Shown here piece by piece: positions 21,701-33,477 of a stretch of DNA of 64,000 bases; the first letter of the stretch is position 1; every line of letters starts with the position of its first letter. The notes below the pieces were generated by a model. That model saw only the letters and a list, made by a program, of their open reading frames with translations. It searched no databases and was not told where the DNA came from. The DNA is from Limnomonas spitsbergensis. Its lineage: Eukaryota > Chlorophyta > Chlorophyceae > Chlamydomonadales. The stretch is from contig JAYJMM010000123.1 of NCBI GenBank assembly GCA_037349105.1, forward strand, positions 930,001 through 994,000, written 5' to 3'. The position numbers were made by a program, and so were the translations under genes.

Positions 21701-24700
21701 GGGAACAGCACAGCAAGGAAATTCATTAATACCCCTTGGGCTGTCAGAGTCTAGGGAACAGCGCAGCAAGGAAAGTCATTAATAACCCTTGGGCTGTCAG
21801 AGTCTAGGGAACAGCGCAGCAAGGAAAGTCATTAATAACCCTTGGGCTGTCAGAGTCTAGGGAGCAGCACAGCAAGGAAAGTCATTAATAACCCTTGGGC
21901 TGTCAGATTCTAGGGAACAGCACAGCAAGGAAAGTCATTAATACCCCTTGGGCTGTCAGAGTCTAGGGAACAGCACAGCAAGGAAAGTCATTAATAACCC
22001 TTGGGCTGTCAGAGTCTAGGGAGCAGCACAGCAAGGAAAGTCATTAATAACCCTTGGGCTGTCAGAGTCTAGGGATCAGCACAGCAAGGAAATTCATTAA
22101 TAACCCTTGGGCTGTCAGAGTCTAGGGAACAGCGCAGCAAGGAAATTCATCAATACCCCTTGGGCTGTCAGAGTCTAGGGAACAGCACAGCAAGGAAATT
22201 CATTAATACCCCTTGGGCTGTCAGAGTCTAGGGAACAGCGCAGCAAGGAAAGTCATTAATAACCCTTGGGCTGTCAGAGTCTAGGGAGCAGCACAGCAAG
22301 GAAAGTCATTAATAACCCTTGGGCTGTCAGAGTCTAGGGAACAGCACAGCAAGGAAAGTCATTAATAACCCTTGGGCTGTCAGAGTCTAGGGAACAGCAC
22401 AGCAAGGAAATTCATTAATAACCCTTGGGCTGTCAGAGTCTAGGGAACAGCGCAGCAAGGAAAGTCATTAATACCCCTTGGGCTGTCAGAGTCTAGGGAA
22501 CAGCGCAGCAAGGAAATTCATTAATACCCCTTGGGCTGTCAGAGTCTAGGGAACAGCGCAGCAAGGAAATTCATTAATACCCCTTGGGCTGTCAGAGTCT
22601 AGGGAACAGCACAGCAAGGAAATTCATTAATACCCCTTGGGCTGTCAGAGTCTAGGGAACAGCGCAGCAAGGAAATTCATTAATACCCCTTGGGCTGTCA
22701 GAGTCTAGGGAACAGCACAGCAAGGAAATTCATTAATACCCCTTGGGCTGTCAGAGTCTAGGGAACAGCGCAGCAAGGAAATTCATCAATACCCCTTGGG
22801 CTGTCAGAGTCTAGGGAGCAGCACAGCAAGGAAAGTCATTAATAACCCTTGGGCTGTCAGAGTCTAGGGAGCAGCACAGCAAGGAAAGTCATTAATAACC
22901 CTTGGGCTGTCAGAGTCTAGGGAACAGCACAGCAAGGAAATTCATTAATACCCCTTGGGCTGTCAGAGTCTAGGGAGCAGCACAGCAAGGAAAGTCATTA
23001 ATACCCCTTGGGCTGTCAGAGTCTAGGGAACAGCACAGCAAGGAAAGTCATTAATACCCCTTGGGCTGTCAGAGTCTAGGGAACAGCGCAGCAAGGAAAT
23101 TCATTAATACCCCTTGGGCTGTCAGAGTCTAGGGAACAGCACAGCAAGGAAATTCATTAATACCCCTTGGGCTGTCAGAGTCTAGGGAACAGCACAGCAA
23201 GGAAATTCATTAATAACCCTTGGGCTGTCAGAGTCTAGGGAACAGCACAGCAAGGAAATTCATTAATACCCCTTGGGCTGTCAGAGTCTAGGGATCAGCA
23301 CAGCAAGGAAATTCATTAATACCCCTTGGGCTGTCAGAGTCTAGGGAGCAGCACAGCAAGGAAAGTCATTAATACCCCTTGGGCTGTCAGAGTCTAGGGA
23401 ACAGCACAGCAAGGAAAGTCATTAATACCCCTTGGGCTGTCAGAGTCTAGGGAACAGCACAGCAAGGAAATTCATTAATAACCCTTGGGCTGTCAGAGTC
23501 TAGGGAACAGCACAGCAAGGAAATTCATTAATACCCCTTGGGCTGTCAGAGTCTAGGGATCAGCACAGCAAGGAAATTCATTAATAACCCTTGGGCTGTC
23601 AGAGTCTAGGGAACAGCGCAGCAAGGAAATTCATTAATACCCCTTGGGCTGTCAGAGTCTAGGGAACAGCGCAGCAAGGAAATTCATTAATACCCCTTGG
23701 GCTGTCAGAGTCTAGGGAACAGCACAGCAAGGAAATTCATTAATACCCCTTGGGCTGTCAGAGTCTAGGGAACAGCACAGCAAGGAAATTCATTAATCCC
23801 CCATGGGCTGTCAGAGTCTAGGGAACAGCGCAGCAAGGAAATTCATTAATACCCCTTGGGCTGTCAGAGTCTAGGGAACAGCACAGCAAGGAAAGTCATT
23901 AATACCCCTTGGGCTGTCAGAGTCTAGGGAACAGCACAGCAAGGAAAGTCATTAATACCCCTTGGGCTGTCAGAGTCTAGGGAACAGCACAGCAAGGAAA
24001 TTCATTAATAACCCTTGGGCTGTCAGAGTCTAGGGAACAGCACAGCAAGGAAATTCATTAATACCCCTTGGGCTGTCAGAGTCTAGGGATCAGCACAGCA
24101 AGGAAATTCATTAATAACCCTTGGGCTGTCAGAGTCTAGGGAACAGCGCAGCAAGGAAATTCATTAATACCCCTTGGGCTGTCAGAGTCTAGGGAACAGC
24201 GCAGCAAGGAAATTCATTAATACCCCTTGGGCTGTCAGAGTCTAGGGAACAGCACAGCAAGGAAATTCATTAATACCCCTTGGGCTGTCAGAGTCTAGGG
24301 AACAGCACAGCAAGGAAATTCATTAATACCCCTTGGGCTGTCAGAGTCTAGGGAACAGCGCAGCAAGGAAATTCATTAATACCCCTTGGGCTGTCAGAGT
24401 CTAGGGAACAGCACAGCAAGGAAATTCATTAATACCCCTTGGGCTGTCAGAGTCTAGGGAACAGCACAGCAAGGAAATTCATTAATACCCCTTGGGCTGT
24501 CAGAGTCTAGGGAACAGCGCAGCAAGGAAAGTCATTAATACCCCTTGGGCTGTCAGAGTCTAGGGAACAGCGCAGCAAGGAAATTCATTAATACCCCTTG
24601 GGCTGTCAGAGTCTAGGGAACAGCGCAGCAAGGAAATTCATTAATACCCCTTGGGCTGTCAGAGTCTAGGGAACAGCACAGCAAGGAAACCGTGAGGCAT

Positions 24701-25195
24701 TGGAAGCATCAGGGGGGCTTTTTTGCTAATGGCGTTTGCGCAATGTGGTCTCAAAGTGAGCTTGCAAGACTGCCCATTGTGGGATGCTTTAGCAACATCT
24801 ACATCCCAGCCTGTGGCATCGGGGTTTGTTGGATTGTGCTGCTGGGGCCACCAGCTGTAGGCCAGTCAAGTTTGCTGGGTAGCTGCCACCCATCCGCTTG
24901 TGGTAGCTGCCCAGCTAGTAGCCCAAGATAGCGGTTAAGTGAACACTAAAATAAGGACTGGTCTGCGCCTGTAGATCAAATCTGCAGGTAAAGTTGAATG
25001 TCTAAACTATCTACTCTAAAACCTTCTGGTTACCCCCAGTCAAACAAAGCTCAGCCCCCATCCACTTCACACTAGCCTCCTGCACATAACCCTTGCCTTA
25101 CCCGCATCCAGATCCAGCCTGCTACTGCCCTGGTTGCAGCAGCTTGAGGCAGACGTCCCGTTGCACTGGCTGTAAGCAGTACGATCCACCTCCAC
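15774..25195 (-). CDS. Probable pherophorin-domain extracellular protein (partial exon set)
   Basis: Minus-strand exon candidates are 25195-25102, 16617-16336 (or from 16514) and 15871-15774. The last two join in phase and encode SGATICFFAIGSD, then a cysteine-rich end with LASVCSTGFECMYAV and FKCCAIS. This pattern, IC-x-C-x3-L-x2-(L/V)C-x-C-x-YA-x-CC, is typical of the C-terminal half of pherophorin domains, which build the algal extracellular matrix. The 25102 exon has SQCNGTSASSCCNQG, resembling the N-terminal half, and its end phase (1) fits the acceptor at 16617. If so, the whole 53-bp satellite lies in one intron of about 8.5 kb. I found neither the signal peptide nor the true 3' end. 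The family call is moderate and the exon linkage is inferred. Confidence 0.5.
16650..24689. repeat. 53-bp satellite array, about 151 copies
   Basis: The unit begins CCCCTTGGGCTGTCAGAGTC, continues TAGGGAACAGC(G/A)CAGCAAGG, and ends AAA(T/G)TCATTAATA. Period is 53 bp throughout, with only point differences and no spacers. Three positions are nearly biallelic: GCGCAGC/GCACAGC, GGAAATTC/GGAAAGTC, and TAATACCCC/TAATAACCC. Rare markers (GGGATCAGC, CAGATTCTAG, CATAAATA, GGGAGCAGC) show higher-order copying. GGGATCAG recurs at about 23295, 23560 and 24090, spaced 5 and 10 units apart. Stops occur in every frame. On the minus strand each unit holds TTCCCTAGACTCTGACAG, similar to a 3' splice site. Confidence 0.97.
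24690..25101. other. Unique DNA to the right of the satellite
   Basis: No gene is recognised. A plus-strand frame at 24692-24931 starts at the satellite edge and has no family features. If the pherophorin-like gene model is right, this is part of its long intron. Confidence 0.5.
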
Positions 25196-25675
25196 CTGCG
25201 GTACGTCCTCACAAAACACGGACTTGTCATTGCCCCGGTCTATTATTCAAGAGCCCATTTTTGACCCGTACAATTCTCCCGTACAAATCGTCGCGTACGG
25301 CATCATAGTAGATTAAAGAGCCCATTTTTCGACCCGTACAAACCGACAGGCAACCGACCAGGCGTCACAGGTGCCAAATCGTCGCCAGAGCCTCGCAGGA
25401 ATGTTTTAGCCCCTCCATCGCATGTGTAATGGGCTGCTTTTAACCCTCGTAACTGATTGAGTGGAACAGCGGAAGAAAGCAGTGAGTCAGCGAGTCAGAA
25501 AGACCCTGCCAGGTCGGCGAGGTCGGTTATAATCGGCGAGGTCGGATGTAATCTCCCGCCACACAAGGCGCATAAAAGGCCAGCTATTCATCCCAGGAAT
25601 CAAGAAGTGCTTGTTAAGCGCAACTCAGTAAACCTTTCTAGCCGACCTGCAGTCTATTCCCCAGTTGCCTATTCC

Positions 25676-25830
25676 TCCCATCCCCCGTCTTTCCCCAGTC
25701 CTCCCATCCCCCGTCGTCCCCCCGTCCTCCCATCCCCCCGTCGTTCCCCAGTCCTCCCATCCCCCCGTCGTCCCCCCACCCTCCCATCCCCCCCGTCGTC
25801 CCCCCGTCCTCCGTCCTCCGTCCAGTGCTT
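25676..25830. repeat. C-rich 24-25 bp array upstream of the helicase gene
   Basis: About six copies of a unit such as CCTCCCATCCCCCCGTCGTC. In one plus frame it reads as PRRPPVLPSP-type peptide, which is joined by open frame to the helicase-related sequence. I regard the array as noncoding or as an acquired N-terminal extension. Confidence 0.7.
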
Positions 25831-25849
25831 GCATCCCATCCTCCATCCC

Positions 25850-28800
25850 ATGGTAGACAAGTATTTTGCTAGGCCCGACAGTTTGGCATCATTAAAAATT
25901 TATGAGAACTCTCGGCTGTACGAGGTTCACACTGCTGCATCAGCCAAACAGCTGGGTAAGGAACGTGTCAAGCTTGTGGATAAAAAATGGCATGACAGTA
26001 GTTTCTGTTCTGACACCCACTGTCCCCGTGATCGGTACATACTTCCCCCAGTCAGGTGAGAATTTCTGGTACAATGAACTGCTCCGTTTTTAACCTTTTT
26101 CGTCTCATCATGACATGCTAAACCCCACTGTTGATGGAGTTCTTAAAATAAATAAAAGCAAGAGCTGGCAGGAGGCTGCAGTTCTGCAGAAGGTATGGAA
26201 CACTGATGCAGAGTTGCAGGCCTACATTAAAAACGGTAGGAGGTTTCAGTGGGAGGAGTGGCAGGTCAAAAATGCCGAGTCATATATTGAGAGCCAAGGT
26301 CCCATTCAGGCCTCTCAAGATATGATAGCCGACCCAACCACAGGTGCCCAGGGGGCTGACATGCATGCTAATGTTCTGACCAAATCCCTTGACGCTGTTA
26401 ATTGTTTTTTTAAATCTGTTATTAAGCGCATGTACTCGCCTACGAAACCTTTTGCAGCAGTTGCCCTCGATATTAATTTGATTTTGAAATCCCCTGACCA
26501 GGCTGATGCTTTAACGGCGATCGCTGCCGCATCGAAAGACCCTGCTTTACCGAGGCTCTACAGAATCCAGGGTCCTGGTGGTACTGGAAAATCGTTTTTC
26601 ATCAAAACTTTAATCGGAGCCTTGACGACAGCGAATCAAAAGGTTATACTTTGTGCCTCCACTGCCAAGGCTGCCTATGGGTTAGGCAACAATGCAACCA
26701 CCTCCCATAGTGCTTTTGGTTTTACAGGGTCTGATTACGACTATCTCACATCTGTCCCCCTATCCATTTTCATAAAACTAGCTGATGTCATCATAATTGA
26801 TGAGGTGGGAATGCTGCAAGCTGAAATGCTTCAAAAAATCCATAACCGCTGCCTTGAATGTTGTGATGAGTCATCTGCCTCCCTCCCCTTTGGTGGCAAA
26901 CTTGTTATCCTCACAGGTGACATCCATCAGCTGCCAGCAGTTTGTAAGAAGTGTCGTGACGTACATGCATGTCCGCATCAGCCAACGAAGTGGTTGATGT
27001 GGCGCATGTTTAATCTGTTCACCTTCACTGCAAACCACAGGCAGTCTGACCCCTCCCAGGCCCCCTTTGTCTCCCTGTTAAACTATCTTCGCTTAAATGC
27101 CCCAACTGCTGCTGATCTGGCCTCCTCGGCCTTTAAAATCCTGCATGACAGGATCCTCCCAGAAGGTGAAATCCCAGACATTGGGCGCGATGATGTCATT
27201 ATAGCCCCCACCAATGAACTTATTGATTCGTACAATGACACTCAGGTAAGGAAATTCTATGCGCCTGATGAAATTATTACCCTGACTGCTAAAGATCAAC
27301 TGTCTAAAATGCATCTGCTCTCTGTTGCTGACCAGGAAAAACTGAAGAGTCGTCTGACTAAGACTTCTGATCTGCCCACCAACCTGCCTGTCTCTTGCTA
27401 GTGTTGGCTGTCCAATCATGATCACCCGCAACCAAAAATATAGGGGGCTGGCTAACGGTGATGTGGGTGTTGTATCATTTGTGAGCAGCACTAAGCTGAA
27501 GATAAAAAAAGAAATTGATGGTGTTATGAGAGAGATCACTGTTGGCAGGGAGTACGAGTGTGTAGGGGTTGGGGATACCAGCATTGAGAGGTTCATGTAC
27601 CCTGTACGCCTAGCTTATGCCCGCACTGTATTTAAAGTACAAGGTGAAACTGTCACCGGAAAACCCTTTATTTCTGTGGAAGGTATTGAGACTCCTGGCG
27701 AAGCCTATGTTGCATTCTCTAGACCCACCTCCCTGGACAATGTGACCATTCTCCCCGCAGGTGTCACCCTCGTCCCATCAATGTTTATCCCCCACATCCC
27801 ATCTGACCACGACACGAAACCTTAGCTGCTAGGGTTAAGGGATTATTATTATTAGCAGTACATAGTTTTGCTCTACCTGGCAGTCAGTGGAAGCACAAAG
27901 TTTCGCGAAGTTTCTTGTTTACGGATACTTTATTTAATTTAGCCTGTACGTACCTAGCTACGCAGCATATTCCCGATACAAGATAAGATGAGGCATGCAT
28001 AACTGTGAGTCCCTTTCCCTGTGCTCTGCAGGCAGTGCTTTCAAGCCAGGCAGCCTTGAGGATATCCTCGACATGGTCCAGTCTGCAGATGTGGAGGCAT
28101 TCGACCCCGAGAATGAGCCTATGTCAGAGAAGCAATCAACGTGGCTTAATGACATGGGCATACTGCCAGCTGCCATGGCTGGCTTAACATACGCTGAGGC
28201 TAGTGCCCTTATCGACGAAAACAAGGAAGCCTTCAATGCCTTTAAGCTGGCCCATGACAAGTCCAGGCCAGCTTCTGGAAAACAGCGTCTGAAGGCGACA
28301 CAGATTGGGCTGATCTTGCCAGAAGGTGAATATTACTGCCTGAATACTGCCTGAATAAAAATACCTGCCTGCCAGCCTGACTGCAAAACTGCCTGCAAAC
28401 TGCTACCGTTGTTAAACTGCTACAGTTGCGTAACTGCTACCAAACTGCTACTAAACTGCCACCGTTGCTTATTTTTGCCTAAATCACAGGGACAACTGTC
28501 TTAGAGGCCAAGGACCTGATAGGTGACCATCTTGTGGAGCAAGGTACCCAGAACAACGGTAATGACGTGCCCCCTACTGAGCCACAGATCTCCCTCTTGC
28601 GCCGTCGTCTGGCTGACAAGTTTGTCATGCCCACCAGCAAGGCTGCAGCCTCTGCCCTCATCAGCACCCTGTCTGTTTCATCTGCCTCTGGTGCCCAAGA
28701 TAAGCCTGCAACTGCACCTCAGCTCAAATTCATCCTTGGCCTCCTTCAGAACTTGAACAAGAGTACAGCCCAGGTCAGGCACTACATCCACGCACTTCAC

Positions 28801-29260
28801 CCATCATTTCTACGCGACTTTAAACTCGCAATTGTGTTCATTCTATTCTGGGCATTCATCTACGCAAATTTAGATTGCTTGCTGTATGATGTTGAATTTA
28901 TCTACCTGGTGATGGCTTGTCGCCGACTTCTGCAAAACCAGCTCTGCAAGGTTATTGAATTTTTGCAAGTTGTTCCTGCCCGATTGATGTGTCCAGTCAC
29001 TTATGCTTATGAGCTAGCCACTTATGCCTATGGCCTGGCTGCTAATGTGATCCATCAGCACGCCCTCAAACTTTCTTGACTTGTTGCAGGCTGTGTACGA
29101 CCGCTTTGTTAATAGCGACCCAACCACTGCCCAAGCTCAACAACTGATCACTCAGCTCAAGCAGAAGGCAGATAGGAACAAGGCTGCTAGGAATCGAGCC
29201 TTGTTTGAGTGTCACTCTGGTCGTCGGTGCCGTAAACTAGCATGCATACGTCATGTTTGA
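25850..29260 (+). pseudogene. Pif1-family DNA helicase with C-terminal helical modules, disrupted
   Basis: Superfamily 1B helicase of mobile-element type. Present are Walker A GPGGTGKS (about 26571), Walker B IIIDEVGML, motif III LTGDIHQLPA, TANHRQ, then GCPIMITRN, NGDVGVV, AYARTVFKVQGETV and YVAFSR. The upstream part (about 25850-26110, YFARP.., ENFWYNELLRF) resembles the linker before Helitron helicases. Reading is broken three times: a frameshift near 26050, an in-frame TAA at about 26091, and a one-base shift near 27390. The first two might instead be an intron. The 3' exons fit phase: ..27760, 28032-28325, 28490-28773, 29090-29260. They encode three short modules of the type (S/T)-x2-Q-x3-L followed by A/S-x3-(I/L), resembling DUF3072/HeH-like helical repeats. 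I see no Rep/HUH domain. It is probably a decayed element copy. Confidence 0.75.
28340..28485. repeat. Imperfect repeats in a helicase-gene intron
   Basis: The intron between 28325 and 28490 consists of repeated short words: CTGCCTG(A/C)ATA, CTGCCTGC, AACTGCTACCGTTG and AACTGCTAC. These are about 15-20 bp apart and degenerate. Confidence 0.6.
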
Positions 29261-30335
29261 ACAGGAATTGCGTTTGTTGGTCCCCCAAAGGGTGTCCCCG
29301 CCACCCCCAACATACTCCCTGATGGGTAGCAGTTCCTGTTGCATTCATTGTGCTGCCTGTGCATGGTATCCGACGAACTTTGACTGTGGCCTCAATAGCC
29401 TCCTTGGTTGGGTCTTCCTTTGTAAACTGTTGAAATAAATGTACGCAACACTGCAATGCAAAAATAGTTATCAACAAAAGCAAACTATGTAACTGCAGAA
29501 TAGCAGCTCAGCAGTAGCAGCTGAGCAATAGCAGCTCAGCAATAGAAGCTCAGCAATTGCAGCTCAGCAGTAACAGTTCATACCAGGTCGGACTCGCCAA
29601 TATAAAGTGTCCCCCCTTAATCCACTATTCGTGAATAAACCGGGGCCTATAACCACCATTACACGTTGTGATGTGCAGTACAGCAGGGTCTGCATTGCAC
29701 CACACACATAACAGTGTAACAGAGTTGGTATCCTAGCTCCCATCTCTGACTGATATTAGCATGGCACTTGCTAGCTGCCAACCCTGTTACATGACCTCTC
29801 CCATGGATAAGTAAATATGTTCATATTATGTGTGGGTATAACTCCACTTCATGGAACACGTGAGAGCTGATGCTTTAGGATCGAAAAGCAAAGGCGCTTC
29901 ATACAGCTCTGCTGAGCAAGCATTCGGGTCCCCACTAAGTGGGCAGGAGCAAACAAGCAATCAAGGACAGGACAGTGTTGAGGTGAGGTGAGACTCACGA
30001 CCTCCCGAGTAGCATGAAGGCCTCGTGCAAATGCATATCCATGTCAAGCTACACGAGCAATACCCAGGATAAGGATGTTGTCAGAGTGAGTGAAAGCTGA
30101 CAAGGGGAGAGCTACAAAGCTGCCACCCCCCTGCGGCATCAGAGCTCAGGTACAATTGCAGGCCAGGGGTTTAAGGGTTAGGGTTTAGGGTCAAATAGGC
30201 CATTATTGCGCAGCTCCTGTACAAAGTTAACACTACGACTGCCTCCGGAGCAGTGTGTCACCTTGATGACATGGCTTTTACATTTCAGAAGGGGTGAAAG
30301 CAGTCCACACCCTCGCCGCTGCCCTACAAGGTTCA
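29261..30335. other. Noncoding stretch with short repeats
   Basis: No gene is recognised. From about 29501 to 29590 an 18-bp unit (AGCAGCTCAGCAATAG-like) repeats four or five times. TTAAGGGTTAGGGTTTAGGG, a short telomere-like string, lies at about 30173-30192. Confidence 0.6.
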
Positions 30336-31303
30336 CACTATAACTGCCTGTTGGGGCAGCCCAATGACATGCTGGGCCTGAAGCGCACGTCGATCATCAA
30401 AACAAGAGCGGCAAGTTTGGCCACAACGGGCCCAGTGGTGGCCCCATTCAGATAGTTCCGTGCGTATACTGGAGCGCACGGGCCGCTCTCGCTTGCCGGC
30501 AGCGTGAGGTTGCTCGCCAGCATGGGGTGAGTGGCCTGCTACCTGCATGGGGTGAGTGGCCTGCTACCTGCATGGGGTGAGTGCCCTGCTACCTGCATGG
30601 GGTGAGTGCCCTGCTACCTGCATGGGTGAGTGGCCTGCTACCTGCATGGGGTGAGTGGCCTACTACCTGCATGGGGTGAGTGGCCTGCTACCTGCATGGG
30701 TGAGTGGCCTGCTACCTGCAGTGGAGCGTAAGGGCTGCTCTCACCTGCCAGCAGTGCTAGCTTGCTACACGCCCCCTCAAGGCTGAGGCACACCTACAGG
30801 GCCAGGAGGCAGTGGCACTTTGCTGAGGGGGGTCGCGTGGATGCTGGAACGACAACATGAATGAATAGATGCCATGTCCTTTTTGGGGGAGCTGTGGGCC
30901 TGTTACTGTTGCTCTGGAGTCCCCCTAACTCCTACAGATGGCTGTCAGACATAATGCACGACATGTGATTTGAGTAAATAAAGGCATGGCCTTCCATTCC
31001 ATTCTTTGCAACTTTGTTCATGACACATTTCGATTTTAAACATGTGGATTTGGAATTTGAATTCAAAAAGTTCACCTGAAGCCCCTTGGCGGCAATGGCA
31101 CCCTGCGTCATTCGCACGCCAGACATGGAGAACCTTGTCTGCGGTACAGACGCAGATGCTTTACTGCCTGCGGGTGTTGTGGCTGCATCGCCGAAACTGG
31201 AGAGTAATGTAGCGCTCGAGCTGTCGCTCAAGGGAGGGGTGGCGACTGCTGGTGAGGGCGGCCACTTGACAATTGGACTTCCCCATGGATTCCCATTCAC
31301 CAA
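30336..31303 (-). CDS. Candidate two-exon minus-strand gene, unidentified
   Basis: Two open segments look exon-like. 31303-31078 starts with Met, is rich in Ser/Ala/Pro like an organelle-targeting leader, and ends at a GCTTCAG/GTGAAC donor. About 30530-30336 encodes ARNYLNGATTGPVVAKLAAL and a hydrophobic LMIDVRF segment before a stop. A donor-like CTGGCAG/GTGAGAG near 30756 suggests a third exon between. The 25-bp array at 30523-30718 abuts the downstream exon. I do not recognise the protein and could not confirm the joins. Confidence 0.25.
30523..30718. repeat. 25-bp array with donor-like GTGAGT
   Basis: About eight copies of CATGGGGTGAGTGGCCTGCT followed by ACCTG; some lack one G. On the plus strand each holds GGTGAGTGG. 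On the minus strand each holds ATGCAG/GTAGCAGG. Either way the unit looks like a splice junction. Confidence 0.85.
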
Positions 31304-33364
31304 CGTCTGCGTGATCTCGGACGCACATGCTTGATCTGCTCGATGTTAAGGTGCAAGAGAGGAGAGGCGGAAGGGGTCTTGGGAATGGAATTCCAGTTTA
31401 TTTCGAATTACAGTTTCTGGAGGTTTAGATACCGTAGATTTGAATTGCCTTTCCTCGGGTGTGAAATAATGATTTACCGTACTGTCAGTCTCATTTGCTT
31501 TTTTTGCTTTTGATGTCATTTCAAAAACGTAATTGAAGGTATTGATTGTCACGAGTTGGTTTGTCCAGGATTGTTTTTAAACTAAGTTTGGTTTCTCACT
31601 GAAAACCACTCAAACATTTGGTTTTAGCTAAAAAGGGCCGGAAGGAAGCACATGCCCTTCCCCTTGCAAACATAAAAATCAGCTTGGCAGTGTAAGCGAA
31701 ACGCCGATGCTGCGCTTGTGCTTGCTAGAACTGATGGGAGGGACGGCACGCCTCTGCTCGGCGATAGTACCGATGTCGCTGGCAGCCAGATTGATCACCT
31801 CACGAGCATCCCGTTCGTTTAACTCATCTAGGCTAGGGTAATCAGCAGGGTCCTCATAATGTGGCTCCCCATCCGAATCGCCGTTGAGGTCCGGATCCGC
31901 ATCTGAGGCTGCGAGCATGGCTACTGCTTTTAATCGTGCTGCTGCTGCTGCCAGTCTCTTTCCCCTTGCGCTAGCTGATGAGCCAGTGAGAATAGGGACG
32001 ATATCTTCATATGCTTGCCCACCGAGCAACCATGCTGCCCCTTGCGGGCGAGGGAAATGTGTACAATATTGCCCATAGCAATGGTAATACACAATTTGCA
32101 AAGCCAAGCAAAGACAAGCTGCAACTGGCGCAAAATGCCAATTTCCACACTTTTTTGTACAAATACGATGTGTTGCAATTGTCACGAGTTGGTTTGGCCT
32201 GTTGAACGCTTAAATACGATTGACAGCAGTGGTACCAATTTGAGAAACCATAAGTGACACCAAATGAAACTGGCAGTACGGGTATTTCATGGTAATGTGA
32301 GAGCAAAATATGGACAAAGACCCTTCATTTACGACTGAAACTGACATTGAAATATGAGAATTTGTATTTAAATCAATCTGTCACGCCGAAAACAAAGTTT
32401 CCTTTGGAGGAAAGGCAATCGAATTAACTGCAGGGGTTTTAACTATTAAATATATTTTCCTCGTCATCAGGGTATTTCATTAATTTCTGAACCCCAAACT
32501 CTGATCTTAACCCCAATCTTTGCCAAACATGTACAGGAGCAGGAGGACCAAAGTCCAGATCTGGATCTGAATCCGGTTCTTAACATATGTTCAGTGCTCA
32601 CTCAATGAATGTTAGAGAGCGCTCATCAGCTGCATTCTGCTCACCCGTCACTGTCTCGATTGTTTCGATGTCCATACCGCAACAAGCTGCAGAGGGTGAG
32701 GCCTGATGCGGAGGAAAACAAATGAATAATAGGCTTAGGCGTTCTCAATGCTCAAGCTTGGAAAGACTTCCGCTCGTTGAAAATGGCGGAAAAAACAGAG
32801 TGAGCATGAAGTTGGTTGGGGTTGGTTGGTTAGGGGGGGTCTGGTGGACCTCTGCAATCAGGCACCAATGAGCCATCATCGGTTCTGGTGCCGACAATTG
32901 ACTGGGAACGACTGGGCAACTGATCCATAAGCAAAACCCGCCAGTCAACAACCTCCCATTGCACAGCCTATCATGCATTCATAACCTCTACAACTACCAT
33001 GATACAACCAACATGATGTCCATTAGCAACGTCACCGTCAGCTACCTGTCTCAAGGCGCTTGAACACATCTGTGAACTGCAATCTGAAGAGTCGACAGAG
33101 AGTGTGAAGCATGTGTACTGCTTGCTTCCGTACTGCCTGTTTGCCGCCTGCTTCAGCTGTACCGCCTGCGGAACGTGCAATGCACATGTTAAGGGTGAAG
33201 GGGGCGGGGAGATCGAAAACTGTGAGTCTCGCTCATTCTAAGTGATGACCTGCCACAGTGTTATTTGGAGTTTAATTCATCTACATCTCAGCTACATCAT
33301 GGCCGGCGGCTGAGGGGTCATGGTACAGCGTACCCTGCTGGCAGGGTCAGCAGTCACAGGCCGG
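31304..33364. other. Region without a firm gene
   Basis: A minus-strand frame at 32185-31679 (168 residues) has an acidic, Ala-rich C-terminal half with DLNGDSDGEPHYEDPADYPS and ELNERDAREVINLAASD. It is protein-like but not recognised. The word TTGTCACGAGTTGGTTTG flanks it as a direct repeat at about 31548 and 32178. The rest (32210-33364) is AT-richer and shows nothing I can support. Confidence 0.45.
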
Positions 33365-33477
33365 TCATAAGTTGGGACCAATCAGCCCAGTGGTGGCCGC
33401 CTGGAAGCCCTCCACGGGCCACAATGTAAACAATGTAAACAATGTAAACACGCACACCACAAATCCATACGCCCACA

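Noticed and set aside
16650..24689. CRISPR-like array
   Set aside because: Units are contiguous 53-bp copies with no variable spacers, and the setting is a eukaryotic nuclear genome.
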